From assembly GCF_030209835.1 (NCBI RefSeq), contig NZ_JARVRF010000002.1:1-64000 (forward strand): 64,000 nt of DNA, given 5' to 3'. The notes under the pieces were generated by a model that did not search any database, had not been told where the DNA came from, and worked only from the letters and a program-made list of their open reading frames with translations. This DNA is from Arthrobacter sp. efr-133-R2A-120. GTDB taxonomy: Bacteria > Actinomycetota > Actinomycetes > Actinomycetales > Micrococcaceae. Numbering within the stretch: the stretch's first letter is position 1; every line of letters starts with the position of its first letter. A program made the position numbers and the translations under genes. Of the stretch, positions 46,011 through 54,729 are shown in pieces.

Positions 46011-47510
46011 ATGACACCCGAGCAGCTCCAGTCCCTCCGTTTCACGCTGCGCTCACCACGCAGGCTCAAGACGGAAGCATTGGCCGGCTTGGTGGTGGCG
46101 CTTGCCCTCATTCCGGAGGCCATCGCGTTCTCCGTAATCGCCGGCGTGGATCCACGGATCGGGCTTTTCGCGTCCTTCACCATGGGAGTCACCACCGCGA
46201 TCGTCGGCGGCCGATCTGCCATGATCTCCGCGGCCACCGGCGCCGTCGCACTCGTGATCGCACCAGTCATGAAGGACCACGGGCTCAACTACCTGATTGC
46301 CACGGTGATCCTGGCAGGCATCTTCCAAATCGTCCTGGCGGTCCTGGGCGTCACGCGGCTGATGCGCTTCATTCCGCGTTCGGTGATGATCGGGTTCGTG
46401 AATGCCTTGGCCATCCTGGTGTTCATGGCGCAGCTGCCTGAACTCCTAGGCGTTCCCTGGATGGTCTATCCGATTGTGGCCGTCGGGCTGCTGATCGTCT
46501 TCGGTTTGCCCAGAATCACGACGGCGGTGCCCGCGCCTTTGGTGGCGGTCGTCGCCCTCACAATCGTCACGGTACTGGCCGGAATCAATGTTCCTACGGT
46601 GCATGACAAGGGCGAACTTCCCAACAGCCTTCCCGGTTTCTTCCTGCCCAATGTTCCTTTGACCTGGGAGACCTTCCAGACGATTGCACCGTTTGCTTTG
46701 TCCATGGCGCTGGTGGGCCTCCTAGAGTCCCTCTTGACGGCCAAGCTCGTGGATGACATCACGGATACCCGCTCCAACAAAACCCGTGTTTCTTGGGGCC
46801 AAGGCATCGCCAACATCGTCACCGGTTTCCTGGGTGGCTTGGGCGGCTGCGCCGTGATTGGCCAGACCATGATCAACGTCAAGGGTTCGGGTGCCCGCAG
46901 CCGGCTGTCGACGTTCCTGGCCGGAGCGTTCCTGTTGGTCCTTGTGGTGGCGCTCGGGGACGTGGTGGGCATGATTCCGATGGCCGCTTTGGTGGCCGTG
47001 ATGATCTTCGTATCCCTCATCACCTTTGACTGGCATTCGATCCGGCCCACGACGCTCAAGCGACTGCCGAAGTCCGAGACCGGCGTCATGCTCGTGACGG
47101 TAGCCGTGGTGGTGGCCACGCACAACCTGGCCATCGGGGTAGGAGCGGGCGTTCTGACGGCCATGGTGCTGTTTGCGAGGCGAGTGGCCCATTTCGCCAC
47201 TGTGGAGCGGAGCGAACTCGAGCTCAACGGCCGGACCGTGGCGAGCTACACGGTGGACGGCGAGTTGTTCTTCGCCTCGTCCAATGACCTCTACACGCAG
47301 TTCGACTATGCGAAGGATTCCTCGGAGGGAATCGACCACGTGGTCATCGACCTGCATGCCTCGCACATCTGGGATGCTTCCACCGTTGCCGTACTGGATT
47401 CCGTGACCGAGAAATACCGCAGGCACGGCCGCGAGGTGGAGCTCATCGGCCTCAACGCGGCGAGCGTCCGGATGCGAGAACGGCTGGCAGGCAAGCTCAA
47501 CGCAGGCTAA
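46011..47510 (+). CDS. SulP family anion transporter with STAS domain
   Basis: A 499-residue secondary transporter of the SLC26/SulP family. Membrane part at ~20-390, with the N-terminal signature ALIPEAIAFSVIAGVDPRIGLF and GGLGGCAVIGQTMINVKGSG near residue 280. A C-terminal cytosolic STAS domain runs from about 405 to 495 (VVIDLHASHIWDASTVAVLD). Substrates of relatives include sulfate, bicarbonate and dicarboxylates. It follows the alarmone synthetase gene by 6 bases. Confidence 0.92.
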   Translation: MTPEQLQSLRFTLRSPRRLKTEALAGLVVALALIPEAIAFSVIAGVDPRIGLFASFTMGVTTAIVGGRSAMISAATGAVALVIAPVMKDHGLNYLIATVILAGIFQIVLAVLGVTRLMRFIPRSVMIGFVNALAILVFMAQLPELLGVPWMVYPIVAVGLLIVFGLPRITTAVPAPLVAVVALTIVTVLAGINVPTVHDKGELPNSLPGFFLPNVPLTWETFQTIAPFALSMALVGLLESLLTAKLVDDITDTRSNKTRVSWGQGIANIVTGFLGGLGGCAVIGQTMINVKGSGARSRLSTFLAGAFLLVLVVALGDVVGMIPMAALVAVMIFVSLITFDWHSIRPTTLKRLPKSETGVMLVTVAVVVATHNLAIGVGAGVLTAMVLFARRVAHFATVERSELELNGRTVASYTVDGELFFASSNDLYTQFDYAKDSSEGIDHVVIDLHASHIWDASTVAVLDSVTEKYRRHGREVELIGLNAASVRMRERLAGKLNAG

Positions 47511-47524
47511 CGTCCCCCGGCCCA

Positions 47525-47590
47525 CCCAACTCACTCGCAGTTGTTGTCGTTATGAGCCGCCAAAACGACAACAAACGCGAGTCAGTTGGG
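47525..47590. repeat. 66-nt palindromic element, copy B
   Basis: Starts CCCAACTCACTCGCAG and ends CGCGAGTCAGTTGGG; inner arms TTGTTGTCGTT and AACGACAACAA flank loop ATGAGCCGCCA. The 27-bp arms differ at three positions. It lies between the convergent sulP and lacI-type genes, where it could end transcription from both sides. Confidence 0.9.
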
Positions 47591-47600
47591 CTCGGGAAAG

Positions 47601-48221
47601 CTACGGAGTCTTGAACTCCCAAGGCGCGGCCTTGGTGGTTCCCGCGCCAATGGTGCGTCCGGCGAGCCGGTCCAGAAGCAACGTGATGGCTCCTTCGAGG
47701 GCTTCCGGTTCCGGAGTCCCGCCCGCGGATCCAGGGGCCAGGACATCGAACCCGGCAGGCTGCATCGTGTCCGAAATGATGACCTGGGCTACTCCGCGCC
47801 GGGCCAGCTCCCCCACTGTGAGGTCAAGGAGGGTGCCGGGTGGAAGAGCCCCGATAATGGCGCCGTCGGCACCGCCGGAGAGCATGAACCGCCGCCATCC
47901 CTCGCCGATGAGGATCACGGGCTGGTAGCCATGCTGGGGCAAAATGCGTGCCGCCGCAGTCGCCAAGGCCCGGTCCCACGGCCACTCAAGGTCGCCGATG
48001 GCGATCGCCACGAGGTCGGTCTTGCCGCGGCGCATTCCGCGGGCGGCCTGATTGGGTACGTAACCCAGTTCCTTGGCCGCGGCTTGGACACGCTCTTGTG
48101 TTGCTTCGCTGATGCGGGTGGTGCCACCAAGGCGCCCGGACAAGACGTAGGACACGGTGGTGAGGGAAACGCCGGCGCTTTTGGCGACGTCCCGGATGGT
48201 CGGCTTGGCTCCAAGTCCCAT
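47601..48221 (-). CDS. Shortened LacI-family regulator
   Basis: A 206-residue LacI-type protein. The HTH and hinge are complete: TIRDVAKSAGVSLTTVSYVLSG, then VPNQAARGMRRG. The effector domain is short: the first lobe (about 65-165, DLVAIAIGDLEW to ADGAIIGALPPG and VAQVIISD) runs directly into a terminal helix (ALEGAITLLLDRLAGR), so most of the second lobe of a normal ~330-residue LacI protein is missing. The frame is intact and codon use is normal, so this looks like a stable short form. It follows the LysR-effector-like gene by 3 bases. Confidence 0.85.
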   Translation of the reverse strand: MGLGAKPTIRDVAKSAGVSLTTVSYVLSGRLGGTTRISEATQERVQAAAKELGYVPNQAARGMRRGKTDLVAIAIGDLEWPWDRALATAAARILPQHGYQPVILIGEGWRRFMLSGGADGAIIGALPPGTLLDLTVGELARRGVAQVIISDTMQPAGFDVLAPGSAGGTPEPEALEGAITLLLDRLAGRTIGAGTTKAAPWEFKTP

Positions 48222-48224
48222 GGC

Positions 48225-48980
48225 CTAGCGCTTTCCTTTCTTGCGGGAGCCCTTGCCCCTGCCCTTGTCCGGGTTCGGGGCATAGCGCTGAGCCACTGCA
48301 GGCTTTTTGGCACCGGTCCCGCGCCGGTCCGGCTTGGGTGCCCTCTTGGGCTTCTCTTGCTGCGCCGAAGGCTGCCGCGAACTCTGCGCGGTCCGGCCCC
48401 GGACAATGCCAATGAATTCCTCGATGACCTCGCTCGAGGAGTCGCTCGGCCAGGCAAGGGCGATCTGCGTCCCTTCGGCCCCGGTCAGGCGCCGCGCTAC
48501 CGTGTCCTTGACGTTGAAATGCCGGGCCACGGACATCGGCAGGATCACGACGCCGGCACCCGAGGCCACCACCTGCATGGCCATCTCCGGCCCGCCCATT
48601 GCGGTGACATCCAGGAAGTTCTCCTCTGCGAGATCCTCCAGCGCCACCTCTTCGAACACCGAGATTTCGTGGCCCTTCGGGGCCACCACCACGGGCTGCT
48701 CTTCGTAGAGCGGAATGACGTGGAGTCCATCGCGATCCACGGGCAAGCGGACAAAGCTGAGATCCGCGGAACCGTCGCGCAGGACCTCCAGCTGCGCGCC
48801 GTCGTCGGACATGAACGAGTGCAGCGGAACATCGGGCATGCGTTCTTCCCAGCGCCGGATCCATTTCCCGGGCGTCACGCCGGCGACGTAGGCGAAAGTC
48901 AGCCCCTGGGGGCCGCTTGTTTCAGCGTCGGAGGCGCCGGGGACGCCGACGGCGGGCAGGGATTCTTGATCGGATGGCAC
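48225..48980 (-). CDS. LysR substrate-binding-domain protein lacking HTH
   Basis: A 251-residue protein. Residues ~25-185 match the LysR effector domain (LTFAYVAGVTPGKWIRRW, GSADLSFVRLPVDRDGLHVIPL, GAGVVILPMSVARHF), but the N-terminal winged HTH is absent and is not encoded upstream. The last ~60 residues are a Lys/Arg/Pro/Gln-rich basic tail, probably disordered and possibly nucleic-acid binding. The GTG start lies 6 bases after TACTGT, indicating a leaderless transcript; no alternative upstream HTH frame is seen. Its neighbour pair with DUF5997 is suggestive of a joint function. Ligand unknown. Confidence 0.85.
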   Translation of the reverse strand: MPSDQESLPAVGVPGASDAETSGPQGLTFAYVAGVTPGKWIRRWEERMPDVPLHSFMSDDGAQLEVLRDGSADLSFVRLPVDRDGLHVIPLYEEQPVVVAPKGHEISVFEEVALEDLAEENFLDVTAMGGPEMAMQVVASGAGVVILPMSVARHFNVKDTVARRLTGAEGTQIALAWPSDSSSEVIEEFIGIVRGRTAQSSRQPSAQQEKPKRAPKPDRRGTGAKKPAVAQRYAPNPDKGRGKGSRKKGKR

Positions 48981-48986
48981 CAGTTC

Positions 48987-48992
48987 ACAGTA
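48987..48992 (-). promoter_or_regulatory. Leaderless-type -10 box of the LysR-effector gene
   Basis: TACTGT on the minus strand followed by GAACTG and the GTG start; six-base spacing. Confidence 0.55.
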
Positions 48993-49028
48993 CCGCGCGG
49001 GCGGTAGCCAACCCAGCGCCGGCCCAGG

Positions 49029-50093
49029 CTATGCCGCGTAGACCTGGACCGCCGTGGCCTTGACCACAAAGTAGACGCGCGATCCGGGTTCCAGTCCCAG
49101 CTCGGCGGACGCGGACGGCGTGATGTCCGCTGCCAGATCGCCAGCCCGGACCCTGATGTGGTCCCCGTGCGGTTCAAGATCCGTGATCGCAACGGGGAAC
49201 GAGTTGCGCGGGCTTCCGTGGGCGGCATCCAGGAAGATGGAAACGGCCGACGGCGGGAAGGCCGCGACGCCGGGCTCGCCCGGTTCCGCTTCGTCATCGA
49301 GGTGTCCCGCAACATGCAAGCTGGGCAGCTCCGCGTTGGCGAAGGTCCTGAGTCCGTCCTCCGTGACGGTGCCCGCCATGAGGTTCACCCCGGCCAGGCC
49401 CGCGGCGAATTGGCTTCGTGGACGCCGGAAGACCTCACGGGTGGCGCCTTCCTCCACAATCCTGCCCTTGTCCATGACGATTACGCGGTCCGCGAGCATG
49501 AGCGCGTCCAAGACGTCGTGGGTAATGATCAGGGCCCGACGCCCGGACAGGACGCGTTTCAGGAGCCGGCGCAAGTGCGGAGCGGCGTGGATGTCCAGTG
49601 CGGACATTGGTTCGTCAAGAAGCAGCAACTCGGGACTTGCCGCCAGCGCGCGGGCCACCGCAACACGCTGGGCTTGTCCCCCGGACAGCTGCCCGGGCTT
49701 CCGCCCGGAGAACTCCATGACGTCGACTTCAGCTAGCCAGTGCCGCGCGGTTTCGCGTGATTCCGCCCGGGAAGCGCCTGCGCTGCGCGGGCCGAAGGCC
49801 ACGTTGTCGAGGACGCTCAGGTGCGGGAAAAGCAGCGGTTCCTGCGCCAACAGCGCCGTACCGCGAAGGTGAGGAGGGGTCCATACCCGGCTGCCGCCGT
49901 CGAGGTTGAAGAGAACCTGGTCCCCTAGGCGGGCAGAGCCGGCATCCGGGCGCACGAGTCCCGCCGCGACGGACAGGAGCGTCGATTTTCCGGCCCCGTT
50001 GGGCCCGAGGATCGCCACGGTTTCCGCTTGCCCAAGGCTCAACGACACGTCGAGGTTGCGGGCCCGAACGGTGGCGTCAATGTGGAAACTCAC
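49029..50093 (-). CDS. modC: Molybdate-type ABC transporter ATP-binding protein
   Basis: The ATPase of a molybdate/tungstate importer. Walker [10 protein letters not shown] (about 30-38), Q-loop, signature LSGGQ, Walker [13 protein letters not shown] and the switch His in ITHD are present. The C-terminal ~90 residues form a TOBE/MOP-like domain that may bind oxyanion. Its start overlaps the modB stop by 4 bases. A substrate-binding ModA is not encoded beside it. Sulfate or another oxyanion is possible, but the single-permease plus MOP plan favours molybdate. Confidence 0.87.
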   Translation of the reverse strand: MSFHIDATVRARNLDVSLSLGQAETVAILGPNGAGKSTLLSVAAGLVRPDAGSARLGDQVLFNLDGGSRVWTPPHLRGTALLAQEPLLFPHLSVLDNVAFGPRSAGASRAESRETARHWLAEVDVMEFSGRKPGQLSGGQAQRVAVARALAASPELLLLDEPMSALDIHAAPHLRRLLKRVLSGRRALIITHDVLDALMLADRVIVMDKGRIVEEGATREVFRRPRSQFAAGLAGVNLMAGTVTEDGLRTFANAELPSLHVAGHLDDEAEPGEPGVAAFPPSAVSIFLDAAHGSPRNSFPVAITDLEPHGDHIRVRAGDLAADITPSASAELGLEPGSRVYFVVKATAVQVYAA

Positions 50094-50893
50094 GCGGCGG
50101 CCTCCGCGGGAATGTCCGCGCGGTGCGGACGCCGGTAAGACAGGCCGACGACGATCACAGCCACCGCGACGAGAACCAGTGAAAGCGCGACGGCGGCGTC
50201 CGCGTCGGTCTCGCGCTGCAGGTAGATTTCCAGCGGCAAGGTCCTCGTGACACCTTGCAGGCTCCCCGCGAAAGTCAGCGTGGCCCCGAACTCGCCCAGG
50301 CTGCGGGCAAAGGACAGTACGGCCCCGGACGCGAGCCCGGGGAGGACCATGGGTACGGTCACACGCCGCAGGATGGTGGTGGGGCGGGCGCCGAGCGTCG
50401 CGGCAACGGCTTCGTAGCGATTGCCGGCCGTCCGTAAGGCGCCTTCGAGGCTGACTACCAGGAACGGCAGGGCCACGAACGTCTGGGCGAGGACCACCGC
50501 CGTCGTCGAAAAGGCGATCTGGATGCCCGCGAGCTCAAGGCTCTTCCCCAGAAGACCCTGCCGCCCGAATGTGTAGAGCAGCGCAATGCCGCCCACCACC
50601 GGCGGCAACACCAAGGGCAGGAGGACGAAAGCGCGGAGGAGCCGCTGCCCGCGAAAGGGCCGGCGGGCAAGGACGAGGGCCAAGGGGATGCCCAAGACAA
50701 CGCAGAGCGCGGTGCTCGCTGCCGAGGTACGGAGGCTGAGCCCTAGGGCCGTCAGCGAGGAATCGGAGGTCACCAGCGGGATGAACTGCGCCCAATTGAC
50801 CTTTGCGACCATGGCAGCCAGCGGCAACAAGACGAACAGGCCGCCCACTGCCGCAAGGCCATAGACCCACCGTGGAATCCCGCTGAAGTTCAT
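50090..50893 (-). CDS. modB: Molybdate-type ABC transporter permease
   Basis: A 267-residue membrane protein with about six helices and the binding-protein-dependent permease signature ([20 protein letters not shown]) contacting ModC. The ATG at 50893 is preferred to a TTG one codon earlier. It overlaps by one base the stop of a 24-codon upstream reading frame, so its translation may depend on coupling; no Shine-Dalgarno is visible. The operon is modB-modC only. Confidence 0.87.
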   Translation of the reverse strand: MNFSGIPRWVYGLAAVGGLFVLLPLAAMVAKVNWAQFIPLVTSDSSLTALGLSLRTSAASTALCVVLGIPLALVLARRPFRGQRLLRAFVLLPLVLPPVVGGIALLYTFGRQGLLGKSLELAGIQIAFSTTAVVLAQTFVALPFLVVSLEGALRTAGNRYEAVAATLGARPTTILRRVTVPMVLPGLASGAVLSFARSLGEFGATLTFAGSLQGVTRTLPLEIYLQRETDADAAVALSLVLVAVAVIVVGLSYRRPHRADIPAEAAA

Positions 50894-50967
50894 CAAGGCT
50901 TGCGGTACGCCGGGGCTTGCGTCACCGGGACTTTCCGGGCGGCCCCGGCGACTCTTATGTGCGGCAT
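50893..50967 (-). CDS. Short upstream reading frame before modB (24 codons)
   Basis: ATG at 50967 reads 24 codons ([11 protein letters not shown], ending AYRKP) and stops with a TGA whose A is the A of the modB ATG. It is preceded by TAGGAT at 50974-50979, six bases from its ATG, the same geometry as other leaderless genes here. The peptide is basic and resembles nothing known. It may be a coupling leader peptide, or simply an artefact of a modB transcript start. Too short for a firm call. Confidence 0.4.
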   Translation of the reverse strand: MPHIRVAGAARKVPVTQAPAYRKP

Positions 50968-50973
50968 GGATTC

Positions 50974-50979
50974 ATCCTA
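50974..50979 (-). promoter_or_regulatory. -10 box upstream of modB leader frame
   Basis: TAGGAT on the minus strand followed by GAATCC and ATG at 50967. The divergent DUF5997 promoter lies about 36 bases away, so the two may share regulation. Confidence 0.5.
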
Positions 50980-51014
50980 GAACAGCGGCTGTGCCACTTC
51001 CCTGTGGGGGCGGA

Positions 51015-51020
51015 TACCCT
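51015..51020 (+). promoter_or_regulatory. Leaderless-type -10 box of DUF5997 gene
   Basis: TACCCT followed by TGAACC and the ATG at 51027; six-base spacing. Confidence 0.55.
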
Positions 51021-51026
51021 TGAACC

Positions 51027-51476
51027 ATGACCTCTGCAAACTCCCAGTCCATGAAGCCGGCCACCGTTGCCAAGAAACTTGGCATCTACCTGCCTGCAAC
51101 ACCCCAGGAGTTCCAGGATTCGGAAATCACCCGCGCCGATTTCGCCGAGCTCCAAGCCAACGCCCCGGAGTGGCTCGCCGAGCTACGCCGCACGGGTCCG
51201 CACCCGCGTCCCGTGGTGGCACAGAAGCTGAATATCTCCATCAGCGGCCTCGCCCGCGGCGGAATCACGGATCCCCTGACGACGGCGGAAATCACCGAAC
51301 TGCTCGCAGCTCCCCCGCAGTGGCTCGTCGTCGAGCGCGCCACGCACGCAGCCGTGCGCTCCGAGGCAAAGCGCATCAAGGAAGAAGCTGCCAAGAAGGA
51401 AGCCACGAAGGACGCCAAGACAAACGCCGCTGCCAAGCGGGACGCGCCCAAGGCATCCAAGCGGGACCACGCTTAA
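51027..51476 (+). CDS. DUF5997 family protein
   Basis: A 149-residue soluble protein. Residues ~8-108 form the conserved DUF5997 domain (KPATVAKKLGIYLPATPQEFQ; WLAELRRTGPHPRPVVAQKL; SGLARGGI), which looks like a small HTH-containing helical domain. The last ~40 residues are Lys/Ala-rich and resemble a histone-like tail. The presence of both a possible HTH and a basic tail suggests DNA binding. It is divergent from modBC, with the HTH-less LysR-effector gene on the far side. Function is unknown. Confidence 0.85.
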   Translation: MTSANSQSMKPATVAKKLGIYLPATPQEFQDSEITRADFAELQANAPEWLAELRRTGPHPRPVVAQKLNISISGLARGGITDPLTTAEITELLAAPPQWLVVERATHAAVRSEAKRIKEEAAKKEATKDAKTNAAAKRDAPKASKRDHA

Positions 51477-51492
51477 GCTCCAACCGGACTTC

Positions 51493-51536
51493 CGCAGGAA
51501 GGCAGGACACCCCGGGGTGTCCTGCCTTCCTGCGTT
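51493..51536 (+). terminator. Perfect 42-bp palindrome terminator after DUF5997
   Basis: CGCAGGAAGGCAGGACACCC and its exact complement meet at CCCCGGGG with no spacer (51493-51534), followed by TT. As RNA it forms a very strong hairpin 16 bases after the stop. Confidence 0.75.
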
Positions 51537-51622
51537 GAGGAGCAAATCGGGCTCTCGCCTCCAGGGCTTCCTCGGCGCATACTGATTTCAAAGGGGTGCG
51601 CATTCGCGTGGAGGTGGTCCGA

Positions 51623-52240
51623 TTGCCCGCCACAACTGGAATCCAGCTGACGTTCTGGGAGATCGGGCTGTGGGCGGTTTTGCTCATGTGCGCAGTGGCC
51701 TTTACGGTCAACACGGTCCGAAAAGCGGTCATCCACGGAGCCCCCGACGGCGGCCGCCTCGCCTTCCAGGGGCCCCTCGGCCACCGCGACCGGGACCTCG
51801 TCAAAGAGCCGGACGCCACCTTCTGGAACATCTTCGCCGGACTCGTGGTGATTGTCCCCGCAGTCCTCATCCCCGCGTTGGCCTCCCCCGCCGTCGGGCT
51901 CTTGATGCTCTTCCTCGGCCTAGCTGCCGCGGTTGCCGCCTTTGCCGTCGGCCGGAAACTGGAGCAGAAACGTCAAAACCGCAGCGGTTTCACGGAAGCG
52001 GCAGCCCGTCACGACGCCCTCCTGGCCCGCTGGCAAAGGTATGAACTGGATCCCGCCAAGGGCATCGACTTCCCCGGCATGAGCGACGTCAACGTTCCGC
52101 AGACCGCCGCCTTGGTCCGCGCACTGCAGGAAGCCCAACGCTGCCGTCTCACTGCGGGGACGGACTATGCCCGCGCGGTCCAGCAGTTGGACACCGCGAT
52201 GGCCGAAGCCGAAGCAGCGGCGGGTGCTTCCGCGCCGTAG
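51623..52240 (+). CDS. Hypothetical membrane protein
   Basis: A ~205-residue protein with one N-terminal helix (about 10-30), two more at about 75-120, and a C-terminal cytosolic helical region rich in Ala, Arg and Gln. No family is recognised. The TTG at 51623 is preferred as start because GGAGG lies about 8 bases upstream; a GTG nine codons earlier is possible. It is convergent with the GntR gene. Confidence 0.6.
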   Translation: MPATTGIQLTFWEIGLWAVLLMCAVAFTVNTVRKAVIHGAPDGGRLAFQGPLGHRDRDLVKEPDATFWNIFAGLVVIVPAVLIPALASPAVGLLMLFLGLAAAVAAFAVGRKLEQKRQNRSGFTEAAARHDALLARWQRYELDPAKGIDFPGMSDVNVPQTAALVRALQEAQRCRLTAGTDYARAVQQLDTAMAEAEAAAGASAP

Positions 52241-52266
52241 GCCGCGTCGCGCCTGTTTCGTGCACC

Positions 52267-52953
52267 TTATGGAATTGCCCCGATGTGCACAAGGAGTTCG
52301 TGCTCGGCACCGTCGAGGTAGCGGCGCAATTCGGCTGCGGCCTCTTCGCGCTCCCCGTTGCGGATCTGGGCAACCAAGGCGGCGTTGCGTTCAACGTAAT
52401 GCCCGTGGAAGTCGGGGGTGGTGGCCATGGCGTGGAAGACCAATCGCATCTCGGCAAGCACTTTCTCCATCAATGCGTCCAGGGAGGCGCTTCCGGACAA
52501 CGACACCAGGGCCTTATGCAGTTCCTGGTTGGCGTCCGCCATGCCAGCCACGGATCCTTCCGCGAGGGCGGCCCGGGCTTTGTCGACGATGACGTCCATG
52601 GCGTCTAGGGCTCCCGCCGGGACATCGCCCCACAACACGGCCGCGGGCTCGATCAAGCGGCGCACCCGGTAGATTTCGCGGACGTCGTCCGCTCCGGGAG
52701 CGGCTACGAACACGCCGCGGTTGGGGATGCGCTGGACCACGGATTCACCCGCCAGGACGGTGAAGGCCTCCCTCAGGGTGTTCCGGGATACGCCGAGCGC
52801 CTCGGACAAAGCTTGCTCGGAGAGCTTCGTGCCGGGCGGCAACAGACCATCGGAGATGCGCTGGCGAAGCTGGGCGGCAACCCACGCTCCGGTGTGGGCG
52901 TGGGTGGCGTGGCCGGCGTCGGCGATTCCTTGAAGCGCTGCGTTCATGGGCAT
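52267..52953 (-). CDS. GntR-family regulator (FCD/FadR subfamily)
   Basis: A 228-residue repressor-type protein. The winged HTH is at ~20-85 (LPPGTKLSEQALSEALGVSRNTLREAFTVL) and the helical FCD ligand domain at ~95-220, with metal-ligand type Asp/His residues. It lies 42 bases downstream of the biotin carboxylase gene on the same strand and is most likely the regulator of the pxp operon, perhaps sensing 5-oxoproline or a related organic acid. The target site was not identified. Confidence 0.88.
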   Translation of the reverse strand: MPMNAALQGIADAGHATHAHTGAWVAAQLRQRISDGLLPPGTKLSEQALSEALGVSRNTLREAFTVLAGESVVQRIPNRGVFVAAPGADDVREIYRVRRLIEPAAVLWGDVPAGALDAMDVIVDKARAALAEGSVAGMADANQELHKALVSLSGSASLDALMEKVLAEMRLVFHAMATTPDFHGHYVERNAALVAQIRNGEREEAAAELRRYLDGAEHELLVHIGAIP

Positions 52954-52995
52954 GCCCCAAATCTACCGAACGGCGATGCCCCCGCAGGCGACCCC

Positions 52996-54729
52996 TCAGC
53001 CGATGCTCGCGATCACCTCTCCGCGCCCGACGGCGGCGCCCGGTTCGTGCGGACCCCGCGCCACGGTGCCGGAACGGTGGGCCGGGACAGTGGTTTCCAT
53101 CTTCATGGCCTCCAACACGGCCACGGGTTGACCGGCTTCCACGGCTGCCCCGTCCTCAACCAACCACTTCACCAGCGAGCCGGACATCGGCGAGGCCAGC
53201 CCGGCGTCGTCGGCCACAACCGGAGCCGGGGCAGCAGAAACGGAACCGCCGCCACCGTTCATCAGCGCTTCGAACAAGCGAACGGGTAGCCCAAGTTGTA
53301 CCGCTTTACCGTCCAACTCCACCGTGAACGTGCTTCGTTCGGAGCCTGGGGCCACGCGGGCGACCTCCGGAGAGGCGGCCAGCTCTTCGGCGAACTCGGT
53401 CTCGATCCACGTGGTGTAGACGCCGAGCTTGTCCTCCGAGGTGAAAGCCTCGTGGCGGACCACGGCCCGGTGGAAGGGAAGCACGGTGGGCAAACCCTTG
53501 ATCTGCATCTCGTCCAGGGCAACCCGGGCGCGGCGCAGGGCCTGCTGCCGGTCCTCGCCCCGGACGATCAGCTTGGCCAGGAGGGAATCGTATTCTCCAG
53601 GAACCACTGAGCCGGATCGAACCCCCGAGTCCACGCGGATGCCCGGACCGGTGGGCGCCTCGAACGCGTCCACCACGCCGGGGCCCGGCAGGAAGCCGCG
53701 GGCAGGATCCTCGGCGTTGAGGCGGAACTCGAAGGCGTGGCCTTTCGGCTCCGGGTCTTCCGTCAGGGAGAGGACGCCGCCCGCGGCGATCCGGAACTGC
53801 TCGCGGACCAGGTCCACGCCGGAGGTTTCCTCGGTGACAGGATGTTCCACCTGCAGGCGCGTGTTGACCTCCAGGAAGGAGATGGTGCCGTCCACGGCCA
53901 CGAGGTATTCGACGGTTCCCGCACCGTAGTATCCGGCCTCGCGGCAAATGGACTTGGCCGATTCGTGGATGAGCTTGCGCTGTTCAGGGCTCAGGAAGGG
54001 TGCGGGGGCCTCCTCCACGAGCTTCTGGTTCCGACGCTGCAGGGAGCAATCGCGGGTTCCGAGGACCACCACGTTGCCGTGCATATCGGCCAGGACCTGC
54101 GCCTCGACGTGCCGTGGCTGGTCCAGGAAGCGCTCCACGAAGCATTCGTCGCGTCCGAAAGCCGCCTTGGACTCACGCACGGCCGATTCGAACGCGTCCT
54201 CGATGTCCTCCAGGCGCCGCGCAATCTTGAGCCCTCGGCCGCCACCGCCGAAAGCAGCCTTGATGGCCACTGGCATACCGTGCTCCAAGGCGAACGCAAG
54301 TACTTCGGCGGCGTTGGCCACAGGTCCGTCGCTGCCGGGAACAAGGGGGGCCCCGGCGCGGACGGCGATCTCGCGGGCGACCACCTTGTTTCCCAGTTCC
54401 CGTATGGACTGCGGTGCCGGGCCGATCCATGTGAGGCCCGCGTCGATCACGGCCTGCGCGAAGTCGGCGTTCTCGGAGAGGAAGCCATATCCGGGGTGCA
54501 CGGCGTCGGCACCGGCGCGGCGGGCGACGTCGATCAGCTTGGCGATGTCCAAGTACGTCTGGGCGCCGGTGGAACCTCGCAGTGGGTAGGCCTCGTCGGC
54601 GAACCGCACGTGGAGGGCGTCGGCGTCGGGGTCCGAGTACACGGCAACAGACCGCAAGCCCTCGTCTGAGCAGGCGCGGGCAATCCGCACGGCGATCTCG
54701 CCGCGGTTGGCGATCAGGACCTTCTTCAT
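52996..54729 (-). CDS. Biotin carboxylase fused to biotin carboxyl carrier domain
   Basis: A 577-residue protein: ATP-grasp biotin carboxylase (about 1-450; [18 protein letters not shown] at the start, glycine-rich ATP loop GGGGRGLK near 165) and a C-terminal biotinyl domain with the biotin-lysine in EAMKM near 543. Such fusions supply carboxybiotin to acyl-CoA carboxylases in Actinobacteria, but no carboxyltransferase subunit is adjacent. Instead the gene is embedded with pxpBC and pxpA, overlapping by 4 bases, as accB/accC are in other oxoprolinase loci. It may carboxylate or support that enzyme; this is unproven. Confidence 0.9.
   Translation of the reverse strand: MKKVLIANRGEIAVRIARACSDEGLRSVAVYSDPDADALHVRFADEAYPLRGSTGAQTYLDIAKLIDVARRAGADAVHPGYGFLSENADFAQAVIDAGLTWIGPAPQSIRELGNKVVAREIAVRAGAPLVPGSDGPVANAAEVLAFALEHGMPVAIKAAFGGGGRGLKIARRLEDIEDAFESAVRESKAAFGRDECFVERFLDQPRHVEAQVLADMHGNVVVLGTRDCSLQRRNQKLVEEAPAPFLSPEQRKLIHESAKSICREAGYYGAGTVEYLVAVDGTISFLEVNTRLQVEHPVTEETSGVDLVREQFRIAAGGVLSLTEDPEPKGHAFEFRLNAEDPARGFLPGPGVVDAFEAPTGPGIRVDSGVRSGSVVPGEYDSLLAKLIVRGEDRQQALRRARVALDEMQIKGLPTVLPFHRAVVRHEAFTSEDKLGVYTTWIETEFAEELAASPEVARVAPGSERSTFTVELDGKAVQLGLPVRLFEALMNGGGGSVSAAPAPVVADDAGLASPMSGSLVKWLVEDGAAVEAGQPVAVLEAMKMETTVPAHRSGTVARGPHEPGAAVGRGEVIASIG

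Noticed and set aside
47601..48221. lacI-type gene as a pseudogene
   Set aside because: Frame is intact with normal codon use and a natural terminal helix; an internal lobe is missing rather than the 3' end, so a functional short form is as likely.
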